Origin: Arthrobacter sp. zg-Y919
GTDB taxonomy: Bacteria > Actinomycetota > Actinomycetes > Actinomycetales > Micrococcaceae
DNA length: 64,000 bases
Assembly (NCBI RefSeq): GCF_030142045.1
Contig: NZ_CP126242.1
Coordinates: forward strand, 930,001-994,000
Direction of reading: 5' to 3'
A program made the position numbers and the translations under genes. Positions 9,291 through 17,552 of this stretch are shown one piece after another (within the stretch, counting starts at the first letter, position 1; every line of letters begins with the position of its first letter). The notes under the pieces are model-generated. The model searched no databases. It saw nothing but the letters and a program-made list of their open reading frames with translations, and was not told where the DNA came from.

Positions 9291-9653
9291 ATGGGAAAAC
9301 TCATTTATTCGCTCTCCTCCACCTTGGACGGCTACAACTCAGACGCCCGGGGAGACTATTTCTGGGCCTTTCCCGGGGAAGCAGCGGTTGCGGCCATCAC
9401 CGAAGACATGGCCAATGTGACCACACATCTGTACGGACGGCGCATGTACGAAACGATGGCCATCTGGGAGACCGGTCCCTCCGCGGCGGAGGAGTCACCG
9501 GTATCGGCGGATTTCGCTGAATTCTGGAAACGGTCGCGGAAAGTGGTCTTTAGGAGGACCTTGGAAAATGTCTGGACGGAACGGACCCGGCTGGTCCGCG
9601 AACGGCGCTTCGAGGAGAACGGTATGGTCCAGGTCCGTTACGAACCCCGGTGA
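9291..9653 (+). CDS. RibD/DHFR-like protein with internal deletion (probable decayed gene)
   Basis: The 120-residue product begins MGKLIYSLSSTLDGY and contains YGRRMYETMAIWE, both characteristic of RibD-C-domain 'dihydrofolate reductase family' proteins, which are normally about 185-190 residues long. After RTRLVRE the sequence jumps directly to RRFEENGMVQVRYEPR, which corresponds to the last strand of the family. About 60 residues, including the usual GGP-type NADPH-binding segment, are missing while the frame is kept. An in-frame deletion is the simplest reading; the protein is unlikely to bind NADPH normally. Upstream in-frame TTG at 9279 was not chosen because MGKLIYS is the family N-terminus. 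Confidence 0.7.
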   Translation: MGKLIYSLSSTLDGYNSDARGDYFWAFPGEAAVAAITEDMANVTTHLYGRRMYETMAIWETGPSAAEESPVSADFAEFWKRSRKVVFRRTLENVWTERTRLVRERRFEENGMVQVRYEPR

Positions 9654-9695
9654 CCCTGCCGTGCCGGCCGGGTGGCATCCGGCACAATGGTGTCC

Positions 9696-10484
9696 ATGCG
9701 TGCTGCCTTCCCCTCCGCCCCCGCCGGATCCCTGGATCCGCATGCACGGCGGATGCTGGTCTTCGAAATCCTGATTGTGCTGGGACTTTCGCTCGGCAGG
9801 TCCGGGGTTTACGCCGTCGTCGAGCTCATCGAGAAGGCCACCCAGGCACCGCTGGGCGACCAGACCACCACACTGAATCCGGTCCTCGACGAGCGGCCCT
9901 ACTTCGACCTGGTGTACCAGTTGCTGGGCATATTCTTTTCGCTGCTGCCGGTGGCGCTGGTCCTGTTCCTGCTGACCGAACCCGGAAAATCCGCATTCCG
10001 CCGTCTCGGCTTTACGTTCGCCCGGCCGCTCCGCGACTTCGGGCTGGGCGTCGGGCTGGCTGCCGTGATCGGCGTCGGAACCCTCGGGGTGTATGCGGCC
10101 GGCCGGGCGCTGGGAATCACCACCGCCATCATCCCGGCGGCGCTGGACACCTACTGGTGGACGCTGCCCGTGCTGATCCTCTCCGCCATGCGGCATGCCG
10201 TGCTGGAGGAAGTGATTGTGGTGGGGTACCTGTTCCTGCGGCTGCGGCAGCTGGGCTGGGGGGCGCCGGCGGTTATCCTCACCAGCGCCCTGATCCGGGC
10301 CAGCTACCACCTGTACCAGGGGATCGGTCCGGGCATCGGCAACTTCCTGATGGGTCTGCTCTTCGGGTACGCCTACTACAAGACCCGCCGCGTGATGCCG
10401 CTGGTGATTGCGCACGCGCTGGTGGACATTGCCGGGTTTGTCGGGTTTGCCCTGTTCGGATCGGCTATCGGGATCGGCGACTGA
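9696..10484 (+). CDS. CPBP-family intramembrane metalloprotease
   Basis: A polytopic membrane protein of 262 residues with about 6-8 hydrophobic segments. The CPBP/Abi (Rce1-like) motifs are present: the diglutamate EE171-172 in VLEEVIVVGYLFLRL, His205 in RASYHLYQG, and His240 with Asp244 in VIAHALVDIAGF. Motif 1 lacks the Arg usually found after the glutamates (GY instead of RG), a variant. Such proteins cleave within membranes or take part in bacteriocin immunity. Alternative starts at 9687 (ATG) and 9672 (GTG) cannot be excluded. The gene is followed 20 bp later by the glycoside hydrolase gene. Confidence 0.85.
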   Translation: MRAAFPSAPAGSLDPHARRMLVFEILIVLGLSLGRSGVYAVVELIEKATQAPLGDQTTTLNPVLDERPYFDLVYQLLGIFFSLLPVALVLFLLTEPGKSAFRRLGFTFARPLRDFGLGVGLAAVIGVGTLGVYAAGRALGITTAIIPAALDTYWWTLPVLILSAMRHAVLEEVIVVGYLFLRLRQLGWGAPAVILTSALIRASYHLYQGIGPGIGNFLMGLLFGYAYYKTRRVMPLVIAHALVDIAGFVGFALFGSAIGIGD

Positions 10485-10504
10485 ACGTCACATAGGCTGG
10501 TCCG

Positions 10505-12316
10505 GTGACACTGATGACCCCGTGGGGCGAAGCATTGAACCCCGAATCCGTCCTGCCCGAATACCCCCGGCCGCAACTCGCCCGGGACAGTTACCTGAAC
10601 CTCAACGGCTACTGGCAGTACGCGTTCACTTCCGCCGGACAGGCGCAGGCACCGGACGACGGCGAGTGGGACGGCGAGATCCTGGTGCCGTTCTCACCCG
10701 AGGCCCCGCTGTCCGGAGTTCGCCGGCACCTGCAGCCGCAGCAGCTGCTCTGGTACCGGCGGACCCTGACCTTGCCGGAGGGCTTTGCAGGCGAACGGGT
10801 CCTGCTGCACTTCGGAGCCGTGGACTCCAGCTGCTGGGTCACCGTCAACGGCGTCCCGGTGGGCAGGCACGACGGCGGCTACCTGCCGTTCTCCCTCGAC
10901 ATCACCGACGCACTGGCCGCCGGTCCCGGTTCCCCCGGGGCCGAGCACGAAATCGTGGTCCGGGTGCGGGACCTGAGCAACACCGGATCCGCCAGCCGGG
11001 GCAAGCAGACGCTGGACCGCGGCGGCATTTGGTACACCGCGCAGTCCGGGATCTGGCAGACGGTCTGGCTGGAAGCCGTACCCCGGGTAAGCATCACACG
11101 TCTGGCGCTTGTGCCGGATCTGGGCTCCGTGACCGCCACGGTCCTGGTGGATGACGTCCGCCCAGCCCCGGACAGCACTGGCCTGCGGGCGGAAGTCACC
11201 GTATCCGCGCACGGGCAAACGGTGGCGGACGCCGTCGTCGTTCCCGGTGTCCCGGTGCGTCTTCCTGTGCCCGACCCGCACCTCTGGTCCCCGGAGGATC
11301 CGTTCCTCTACGACATCACTGTGCGCCTGCTCGCCGACGGGATCGAGGCCGACCGGGTCCGCAGCTACACAGGCCTGCGGACGGTGGGGATGGGGCGCGA
11401 CGGCGCCGGGCACCTGCGTTTGCTGCTGAACGGGCAGCCGTATTTCCACGTAGGTTTGCTGGATCAGGGGTACTGGCCGGACGGGCTCTACACGGCGCCG
11501 TCGGACGATGCCCTTGCCTCGGATATCCGTGCCGCGAAGGACCTGGGGTTCACGATGCTGCGCAAGCACATCAAGATCGAACCCCTGCGCTGGTACTACC
11601 ACGCGGACCGGCTGGGCATCCTGGTCTGGCAGGACCTGGTCAACGGCGGCAGCACCTACCGGCACTCCGTGGTCACTCCTCCCGCCCAGGAGGCAGCGCA
11701 CCTGCGCGATGATGACTATCCAACTTTCGGGCGGTCCGACGTGCAGGGCCGGGAACAGTTCCTGGCCGACCTGCGCGGCACGGTGGAGACGCTGGGCAAC
11801 AGTCCGTCGATCGCCGTGTGGGTGCCGTTCAACGAGGGATGGGGTCAATTCGACGCCAATGCCGTCACCGACCTGCTGCGCGGCCTGGACCCGACGCGGA
11901 CCATCGACCATGCCAGCGGCTGGCATGACCAGGGCGGGGGAGACCTCAAGAGCGTGCACGTGTATTTTGCGCCGTTCCGGCTGCGGAAGGGCTGGCTCGC
12001 CGGGGACCGCGCCGTCGTCCTGTCCGAATACGGCGGATACAGCCTGCGCATCCCCGGCCACACCTTCAACGACAAGGAGTTCGGCTACCGGCGCTTCCGG
12101 TCCCGGGGCGCCCTGGCCCGGGCCTACGAGCGGCTGCACCGGCGTCAGATCGAACCGGCCGTTGCTGGCGGACTGGCTGCAACGGTCTACACCCAGCTCA
12201 CCGACGTCGAGGACGAGGTGAACGGCCTGCTCACCTATGACCGCCGGGTGGTGAAGATTGATGCGGCGCTGGTGCGCCGGATCAATGCCCGGCTTATCCG
12301 GGCTGCGGGGCGCTGA
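10505..12316 (+). CDS. Glycoside hydrolase family 2 protein (beta-galactosidase/glucuronidase-like)
   Basis: A 603-residue enzyme with the three-domain GH2 order: N-terminal jelly-roll sugar-binding domain (about 25-190), immunoglobulin-like domain (about 195-290) and TIM barrel (about 295-600). The acid/base Glu444 lies in WVPFNEGWGQF and the likely nucleophile Glu508 in VVLSEYGGYS, as expected for retaining GH2 enzymes. There is no signal peptide, so it is cytoplasmic. Which sugar it cleaves is unknown. Start is GTG, with an in-frame ATG three codons later. The array of GGCAGCAGAA repeats begins 4 bp after its stop codon. Confidence 0.9.
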   Translation: MTLMTPWGEALNPESVLPEYPRPQLARDSYLNLNGYWQYAFTSAGQAQAPDDGEWDGEILVPFSPEAPLSGVRRHLQPQQLLWYRRTLTLPEGFAGERVLLHFGAVDSSCWVTVNGVPVGRHDGGYLPFSLDITDALAAGPGSPGAEHEIVVRVRDLSNTGSASRGKQTLDRGGIWYTAQSGIWQTVWLEAVPRVSITRLALVPDLGSVTATVLVDDVRPAPDSTGLRAEVTVSAHGQTVADAVVVPGVPVRLPVPDPHLWSPEDPFLYDITVRLLADGIEADRVRSYTGLRTVGMGRDGAGHLRLLLNGQPYFHVGLLDQGYWPDGLYTAPSDDALASDIRAAKDLGFTMLRKHIKIEPLRWYYHADRLGILVWQDLVNGGSTYRHSVVTPPAQEAAHLRDDDYPTFGRSDVQGREQFLADLRGTVETLGNSPSIAVWVPFNEGWGQFDANAVTDLLRGLDPTRTIDHASGWHDQGGGDLKSVHVYFAPFRLRKGWLAGDRAVVLSEYGGYSLRIPGHTFNDKEFGYRRFRSRGALARAYERLHRRQIEPAVAGGLAATVYTQLTDVEDEVNGLLTYDRRVVKIDAALVRRINARLIRAAGR

Positions 12317-12319
12317 GGG

Positions 12320-12406
12320 TTTTGCTGCCATTTTGAACATCTGCTGCCGTTCCAAAGCGGCAGCAGAACACGAAAGGGGCAGCAGAAACGGGAAGCGGCA
12401 GCAGGA
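12320..12406. repeat. 19-bp-periodic GGCAGCAGAA array, downstream copy
   Basis: Three direct units GGCAGCAGAA start at 12359, 12378 and 12397 (the last ends GA), exactly 19 bp apart, preceded by two inverted units (TGCTGCC at 12323 and TCTGCTGCC at 12340). Spacers are not conserved. The array fills the gap between the convergent GH2 and AbiEi-like genes and abuts the stop codon of the latter. A matching array lies at the other end of that gene. Confidence 0.85.
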
Positions 12407-13384
12407 TTAGCGCCGGCGAACCCTAGGGAGCCCGGCCCGCACAAGCAGTTGGACCATGCCGTCTGGATCCTGCGGACTACGGGTGATGTCTTCCCACGAC
12501 CAGCGGGCGAACCTTACGCCCATAGCCCTGATTGCGTCTTCACGCCGTTTCTCCTGAGTAAGTGTTTCCCACGACGGTCGCAGTGCCGTTACCTCGGCGG
12601 ACGCCAGAGCACCCCGGCCGTATTTGACGGCACCGTCGAACTCCCCGACGAGTCTCTGTTCGGACCAATAAAAGTCTGTCCGGCCTAAGAACTTCCCACC
12701 GGCCGAAAAGAACTCCTGCTGCAGTTCCGGCACGGGGAATCCCTGCCGGTAGAGAACTGCACGCGAGTAGGACTCACCTGGCGATTCCGACCGGCCATCG
12801 GCAAAGTCGATTACCTGGCGGGCCCGGCTGCGTTTGGCCTGGTCCGGAAGTAAGGCGGCGGTATTGAGCAGGTCACTCTTCCTGAGAGGTGCCAGCATGC
12901 GGACGGGATCGGGCCGCAGGACATGGTCCATGGCGGGAACCGCCCGCTGGAAAGGAAGATAGGCGGCCATATCGAGGACCGTCTGAATACGGGACGTAAG
13001 CTGTACTCCGTCTCGCTGCACCACAGGCGCCAGAAGCCTGCGCTCGGTCCAGCGGAGGTCACCGCGGCGCCGGCCGTGGGAGGTGCGGGAGGCCAACAGC
13101 ATGATATCCGGAGTGGCACCAATGACGGGGATACCCCAGATCACGGCCGCGGACTCCTGCACCAGAACCCTCTGCCCATGGCCTTTCTCAATGGCAGCTT
13201 TGATCCGCAACCGGTCGCGTTCCCAACGTGGAAGCTGGTCCCATGCGGCGGCGGCTACGTAGACACCTGGCCGCACCCGGACCACTTCACCGTTGCCGCA
13301 GCGGCGAGCGAGCGTGGACCTGCGGGCACCGCTGAGTGCGTCGTCGGCAGCGAAAAGGAACTCCGGATCCATGTGTTCAGGCAT
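12407..13384 (-). CDS. AbiEi-like winged-helix protein with C-terminal Vsr/DUF559-type nuclease domain
   Basis: A 325-residue protein. The N-terminal part (about 1-70; LARRCGNGEVVRVRPGVYVAAAAW) resembles the winged-helix of AbiEi-type antitoxin/regulator proteins. The C-terminal part (about 220-315) has the Vsr/DUF559 endonuclease-like pattern: FLGRTDFYWSEQRLVGEFDG followed by AVKYG, then EKRREDAIRAMGVRFARWSW, giving Asp, Glu and Lys positions of a PD-(D/E)XK fold. Such fusions are common, uncharacterised actinobacterial proteins. No AbiEii-like toxin gene is adjacent. In-frame ATG codons at 13384 and 13372 are the plausible starts; the frame is open to 13504 but that extension runs through the repeat array. 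Both flanks carry the same repeat family. Confidence 0.7.
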   Translation of the reverse strand: MPEHMDPEFLFAADDALSGARRSTLARRCGNGEVVRVRPGVYVAAAAWDQLPRWERDRLRIKAAIEKGHGQRVLVQESAAVIWGIPVIGATPDIMLLASRTSHGRRRGDLRWTERRLLAPVVQRDGVQLTSRIQTVLDMAAYLPFQRAVPAMDHVLRPDPVRMLAPLRKSDLLNTAALLPDQAKRSRARQVIDFADGRSESPGESYSRAVLYRQGFPVPELQQEFFSAGGKFLGRTDFYWSEQRLVGEFDGAVKYGRGALASAEVTALRPSWETLTQEKRREDAIRAMGVRFARWSWEDITRSPQDPDGMVQLLVRAGLPRVRRR

Positions 13385-13468
13385 ACCGGCACGCCGTGCT
13401 GGGGGCAGAGAGTGGCACCGGCGATTGTGGAAAACTGACCATTTCGCCAGGAATCGACCGGTTTCGAT

Positions 13469-13536
13469 TTCTGCTGCCGGTTTAAACCGGCAGCAGAAGA
13501 GCAAAACGGCAGCAGAACAGCAAACCGGCAGCAGAA
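13469..13536. repeat. 19-bp-periodic GGCAGCAGAA array, upstream copy
   Basis: An inverted unit TTCTGCTGCC (13469-13478) and a direct unit (13489-13498) form a perfect 30-bp palindrome centred on TTTAAA; further direct units start at 13508 and 13527, again 19 bp apart. The order (inverted unit then three direct units) is the same as at 12340-12406, while the 9-10-bp spacers differ. It sits about 85 bp upstream of the AbiEi-like start and 7 bp from the end of the VOC gene. Confidence 0.9.
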
Positions 13537-13543
13537 CCCAGAA

Positions 13544-14203
13544 CTAGATCTCGACGGGACCGTTCGCGGTGTCGAAGGTGACCGACATGATGCCCGGCGT
13601 GCCGGCAGGGGCAATCCAGGTGACGTCCACGTTCTCCAGCGGCTTCTCCACCGGATGGCCGAGCCAGTCGGTGACGCGGGCAGCGGATCCGGCGATGGTC
13701 AGCGACTTCAGCTTCACCGAGCCGGGCATGCCGGGGATCGCGTTGGAGGGGTGCAGTTCCTCGGTGTTGTCATCCCAGCGCAGCAGGTAGGGCACCTGCG
13801 GGTCGGCGATGAGACCGTTGATGCCGATCTGCCGCCAGGTGAGCTCCTGGCCGTCGGGGAATTTGCGGTTGCCCGGCACGGAGGACCGGCCCAGGCGTTC
13901 CTCGAAGGGGGAGAGATCGTCCACGGCAACACACCAGCCCATCCAGCCGCCGCCGCATTCGGAACGCTGGCGCACGGCCTGCCCGAAGGGCGCCTTGTCC
14001 GACGCCGGGTGGTTCAGTACCTCCACCACCTCGACGTACTGGTTGTTGGCCAGGGGCAGGATCATATTGCGGGTACCGAACCGGGGGTGGACGCCACCCT
14101 TCACGAAGTCGGCACCGAGAGCAGCGGCAATCCTCTCTGTGGTGGCCAGAAGACCGTCGGATTCACAGGCATAAGAAACATGGTCCAAGCGCATGCGGCC
14201 CAT
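13544..14203 (-). CDS. VOC-family (glyoxalase-like domain) protein
   Basis: A 219-residue member of the vicinal-oxygen-chelate superfamily, most like the Glyoxalase_3 type. It begins MGRMRLDHVSYACESD, with the strand-helix start and His typical of these modules, and continues FGTRNMILPLANNQYVEVVEVL, holding a Glu expected at a metal site. The C-terminal half (KLKSLTIAGSAARVTDWLG) looks like a second, weaker module. Substrate unknown. An in-frame ATG at 14194 is an alternative start. It is divergent from the methionine operon. Confidence 0.8.
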   Translation of the reverse strand: MGRMRLDHVSYACESDGLLATTERIAAALGADFVKGGVHPRFGTRNMILPLANNQYVEVVEVLNHPASDKAPFGQAVRQRSECGGGWMGWCVAVDDLSPFEERLGRSSVPGNRKFPDGQELTWRQIGINGLIADPQVPYLLRWDDNTEELHPSNAIPGMPGSVKLKSLTIAGSAARVTDWLGHPVEKPLENVDVTWIAPAGTPGIMSVTFDTANGPVEI

Positions 14204-14352
14204 TGTGGCACGTTGTGATACCCGTCTCGACCAAGGGATGCCTAAGTGCGGATTTTTTCCCTCTCCGGCACCAAACCGCCACCGTAGCGGCAGGTTTTTT
14301 CATGGTCCGTCACAGAGCTTGCAGAACGCCGATGTTTCGGTTTCCATTGGTG

Positions 14353-14475
14353 CAGGTCATGAGTGCCAGCAGATAGCCCCGGCTTGCTGGCCGGCAACCC
14401 TCCAACCGCGGTGGGGTGCCCCGGGTGAAGACCTGGCCGTACGCCAAACGGGCGTCCGGCAAGCGCGGGTCCCAC
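14353..14475 (+). ncRNA. SAM riboswitch (SAM-IV-like)
   Basis: The stretch carries GGTCATGAGTGCCAGC, then CCCCGGCTTGCTGGCCGG and CAACCC, then GTGGGGTGCCCCGGGTGAAG, which match what I know of the SAM-I/SAM-IV core in actinobacteria. The closing helix P1 is visible as CAGGTC (14353-14358) pairing with GACCTG (14430-14435); the following 40 bases (ACGCC...GGCGT) fit the downstream pseudoknot helices that distinguish SAM-IV. It lies 75-195 bp before the metY ATG in the right orientation, so S-adenosylmethionine would repress metY-metX. The right boundary is approximate. Confidence 0.85.
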
Positions 14476-14548
14476 GACCCCACCGGATATCCGGCGTACC
14501 CGGATGCACCCCGGCGGCGTTGTGCGGCCCCTGGTTTGAGGGAGCATC

Positions 14549-15865
14549 ATGAGTGCAGATTGGTCATTTGAAACCCGCCAGATCCACGTAGGCCAGGAGC
14601 CCGACGCCGTCACCGGCGCACGTGCCCTGCCCATCTACCAGACAACGTCCTTCGTTTTCCCCAGTGCCGAAGCCGCAGCCAACCGGTTTGCGCTGGCCGA
14701 ACTGGAACCCATTTACACCCGGATCGGCAACCCCACCCAGGAAGCGGTGGAAAACCGGATCGCGTCGCTGGAGGGCGGCGTCGGCGCCCTGCTGCTGGCT
14801 TCCGGACAGGCGGCGGAAACCTTCGCGCTGCTGAACGTGGCGCAGGCCGGCGACCATGTGGTCGCCAGCCCCAGCCTCTACGGCGGCACCTACAACCTGC
14901 TGAAGCACACCCTGAAGCGGTTCGGTATTGAAACCACCTTCGTGCAGGACCCGGACAACCTGGACCAATGGCGCGACGCCGTCCGGCCCAACACCAAGGC
15001 GTTCTTCGGCGAGGTGGTTTCCAACCCCCGGCAGGATGTCCTGGACCTGGAAGGCATCAGCGCCGTGGCCCATGACGCGGGCATTCCGCTGATTGTGGAC
15101 AACACGCTGTCGACGCCGTACCTGATCCGCCCGATCGAGTGGGGCGCCGACATTGTGGTCCACTCGGCCACCAAGTACCTCGGCGGACACGGAACCGCCA
15201 TTGCCGGCGTGATCGTGGATTCGGGCAACTTCGATTTCGCTGCCGATCCGGAGAAGTTCCCCGGCTTCAACACGCCCGATGAAAGCTACAACGGGCTCGT
15301 CTACGCCCGGGACCTGGGCGTCAACGGAGCGCTGGGGGCGAACCTCGCGTTCATCCTCAAGGCACGCGTCCAGCTGCTGCGCGACCTCGGATCCGCGGTG
15401 TCGCCCTTCAACGCCTTCCTGATTGCCCAGGGCCTGGAAACCCTGAGCCTGCGGATCGAACGGCACGTATCCAACGCCGTCGCCGTCGCGAACTGGCTGG
15501 AACAGCACGACGACGTCGTGTCCGTGGCGTACGCGGGCCTGGAGTCCAGTCCGTGGTTTGACCGTGGCCGCACCTACGGTCCGCGCGGCACCGGCGCCAT
15601 TGTCTCCTTCGAAATCGAGGGCGGCATAGACGCCGGCAAACGCTTCGTCGACGGACTGGAACTGCACTCGCACGTGGCCAATGTGGGGGACGTGCGCTCC
15701 CTGGTGATCCACCCGGCATCCACCACGCACAGCCAGCTCGGAGCTGAAGCGCAGCTGGCGGCCGGTGTCAGTCCGGGGCTGGTCCGCCTCTCCGTGGGCA
15801 TCGAACATATCGACGACATCCTCGCGGACCTCGACGCCGGGTTCCGGGCTGCCAAGGGAGCGTAG
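14549..15865 (+). CDS. metY: O-acetylhomoserine aminocarboxypropyltransferase (sulfhydrylase)
   Basis: PLP enzyme that makes homocysteine directly from O-acetylhomoserine and sulfide. The 438-residue length and the N-terminal FETRQIHVGQEPD are typical of MetY rather than of shorter cystathionine gamma-synthases. The PLP-binding lysine is in VHSATKYLGGHG, and YQTTSFVF plus RIGNPTQEAVENRIASLEGG are Cys/Met-metabolism family landmarks. A GAGGGA ribosome site precedes the ATG. It is led by a SAM-type riboswitch and followed 5 bp later by metX, so the two form one operon. Confidence 0.95.
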   Translation: MSADWSFETRQIHVGQEPDAVTGARALPIYQTTSFVFPSAEAAANRFALAELEPIYTRIGNPTQEAVENRIASLEGGVGALLLASGQAAETFALLNVAQAGDHVVASPSLYGGTYNLLKHTLKRFGIETTFVQDPDNLDQWRDAVRPNTKAFFGEVVSNPRQDVLDLEGISAVAHDAGIPLIVDNTLSTPYLIRPIEWGADIVVHSATKYLGGHGTAIAGVIVDSGNFDFAADPEKFPGFNTPDESYNGLVYARDLGVNGALGANLAFILKARVQLLRDLGSAVSPFNAFLIAQGLETLSLRIERHVSNAVAVANWLEQHDDVVSVAYAGLESSPWFDRGRTYGPRGTGAIVSFEIEGGIDAGKRFVDGLELHSHVANVGDVRSLVIHPASTTHSQLGAEAQLAAGVSPGLVRLSVGIEHIDDILADLDAGFRAAKGA

Positions 15866-15870
15866 GCTCC

Positions 15871-17019
15871 ATGACCCGGCACCCGGCACCCCAGGGCAAG
15901 TCCCTGCAGGTGCCACCGCTGCAGCACCCCACCGCTAAGGACGGGGTGCTGCAGTATGCCTCCATAGGGGGACTGGACCTGGAAACCGGTGGGTACCTGC
16001 CCGACGTCGTCCTCGCCTACGAGACGTGGGGCCAGCTGAACCCGGAGGCGGGCAATGCGGTCCTGGTTCCGCATGCCCTGACAGGAAGCAGCCATGTGGC
16101 GCGGGGGAGCAGCGGCGAGCCGGGCTGGTGGGAGGAGCTCGTGGGCCCGGGGCGGACCGTGGACACCAACCGGTACTTCGTGGTCTCGGTCAACATGCTC
16201 GGGGGGTGCTACGGATCCACCGGTCCGGCATCACCGGACCCGGACGGACTGCCCTGGGGGTCGAGGTTTCCGTTCGTCACCATCCGCGACTCGGTCCGGG
16301 CGGAGGCGCGGCTGGCGGACCGGCTCGGCATTGCCCGCTGGCATGCGGTGCTGGGTGGTTCCCTCGGGGGAGCGCGTGCCCTGGAATGGGCGGTGACCGA
16401 GCCGAACCGGGTGCTGCACTGCGGGGTGATCGCGGCGACGGCGGCCAGCACGGCAGAGCAGATCGCCTTCGCCCAGGCGCAGCTGACCGCGATCCGCCTC
16501 GATCCCGATTTCAACGGGGGCGACTACTACAACGGTTCCCCGCCGCTGGCCGGACTCGGGCTGGCCCGGCGGATCGCGCACATCACCTACCGGTCCGAAC
16601 CGGAGCTGGAATACCGGTTCGGCCGTTCCCCGCAGGGGGCCGAGGACCCGTTCGGAGCGGTATTCCCAGCGGGGAGGGGGCGGTATTCCGTGGAGAGCTA
16701 CCTGGACCACCAGGCCCGGAAGCTGGCCGGCCGGTTCGACGCGAACAGCTATCTGGTGCTCACCGAGGCCCTGGTCAGCCACGACGTCGCCCGGGGCAGG
16801 GGATCCCTCCGCGCCGCGCTCGCAGGCACAACCGCGGCTTTCTTTATTGCGGCGGTGGAATCGGACCGGTTGTACTTTCCCCAGCAGTCGGCGGACCTGG
16901 CCGCAGCCCTTCCCCGGGGGACCTCCGTCCACCTCATCCGGGCACCCATCGGGCACGACGGTTTCCTGACGAGCGTCCAGGAGATTTCCGGTGCCCTGAA
17001 GCGGGAGGTGTTCGGGTAG
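15871..17019 (+). CDS. metX: Homoserine O-acetyltransferase
   Basis: An alpha/beta-hydrolase-fold enzyme transferring acetyl from acetyl-CoA to homoserine, supplying the substrate of MetY. The 382-residue protein has the nucleophile elbow GGSLGGARALEWA (the family usually reads GGSMGG), NMLGGCYGSTGP, and the C-terminal catalytic His in PIGHDGFL. The expected Asp lies shortly before it in AAVESDRLYFP. GTG or TTG alternatives are not needed because ATG follows a GGGAG. Confidence 0.93.
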   Translation: MTRHPAPQGKSLQVPPLQHPTAKDGVLQYASIGGLDLETGGYLPDVVLAYETWGQLNPEAGNAVLVPHALTGSSHVARGSSGEPGWWEELVGPGRTVDTNRYFVVSVNMLGGCYGSTGPASPDPDGLPWGSRFPFVTIRDSVRAEARLADRLGIARWHAVLGGSLGGARALEWAVTEPNRVLHCGVIAATAASTAEQIAFAQAQLTAIRLDPDFNGGDYYNGSPPLAGLGLARRIAHITYRSEPELEYRFGRSPQGAEDPFGAVFPAGRGRYSVESYLDHQARKLAGRFDANSYLVLTEALVSHDVARGRGSLRAALAGTTAAFFIAAVESDRLYFPQQSADLAAALPRGTSVHLIRAPIGHDGFLTSVQEISGALKREVFG

Positions 17020-17079
17020 GCGGATGACAACAGGGACTTCCTCTTGCCCGCCGCAGCAAATCATGGGAGAACATTCCCC

Positions 17080-17520
17080 ATGGCAGATCGGATCTCTCTT
17101 TCCGGCCGGGCGCAGTGCACCCCGGAGGTTCTCTGGCACGTGCTCGTCGATAACCGGGCGGCCTGGTGGCCGGACATGGACTTCGCTCCGCACCCGGGTG
17201 CGCCCCTGAAGGAACGGTGGAGTGAGGACGGCGTGGAGCACACGGCCACCGGTACGGTACTGGCCGTCGCCCCGGGTCGGCTGCTTTCCTTCCGCTGGAC
17301 CGCACCCGAATGGGGTGCTCACACGGTAGTCAGTTTCGAACTGACCGATGAGGTCGATGCCACGGGGGTAGCGGTGACCGAGAGCGGCTTTGCGGGGCTC
17401 GACGCCGGAGTGGGCGCCGAACTGTCCGCAGCTCACCGGGAAGGGTGGGCCTTCCACCTGGCGAACCTCATTGAGCAGGCCGAAAAAACCGACCAGGCAC
17501 AGCATTCGGGCGGTTCCTGA
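17080..17520 (+). CDS. SRPBCC (AHSA1-like) domain protein
   Basis: A 146-residue START/Bet v1-like ligand-binding domain. The pattern VLWHVLVDNRAAWWPDMDF, then ERWSEDGVEHTATGTVLAVAPGRLLSFRW and a C-terminal amphipathic helix EGWAFHLANLIEQAEK fits the AHSA1 family (activator of Hsp90 ATPase homolog 1-like). No enzymatic function can be assigned. The ATG at 17080 is chosen because GGGAGA lies 9 bp upstream. It follows metX by 60 bp. Confidence 0.75.
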   Translation: MADRISLSGRAQCTPEVLWHVLVDNRAAWWPDMDFAPHPGAPLKERWSEDGVEHTATGTVLAVAPGRLLSFRWTAPEWGAHTVVSFELTDEVDATGVAVTESGFAGLDAGVGAELSAAHREGWAFHLANLIEQAEKTDQAQHSGGS

Positions 17521-17552
17521 CGAAGCACGGCGGAGTGCGCTAGCGTGGCGGC

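Noticed and set aside
12407-13384. Complete AbiE toxin-antitoxin system
   Set aside because: No nucleotidyltransferase (AbiEii) gene follows; the gene is flanked by repeats and then by GH2 and VOC genes.
12320-13536. CRISPR array reading of the GGCAGCAGAA repeats
   Set aside because: Units are only 10 bp with 9-bp spacers, some units are inverted, and no cas gene is nearby; iteron-like binding sites fit better.
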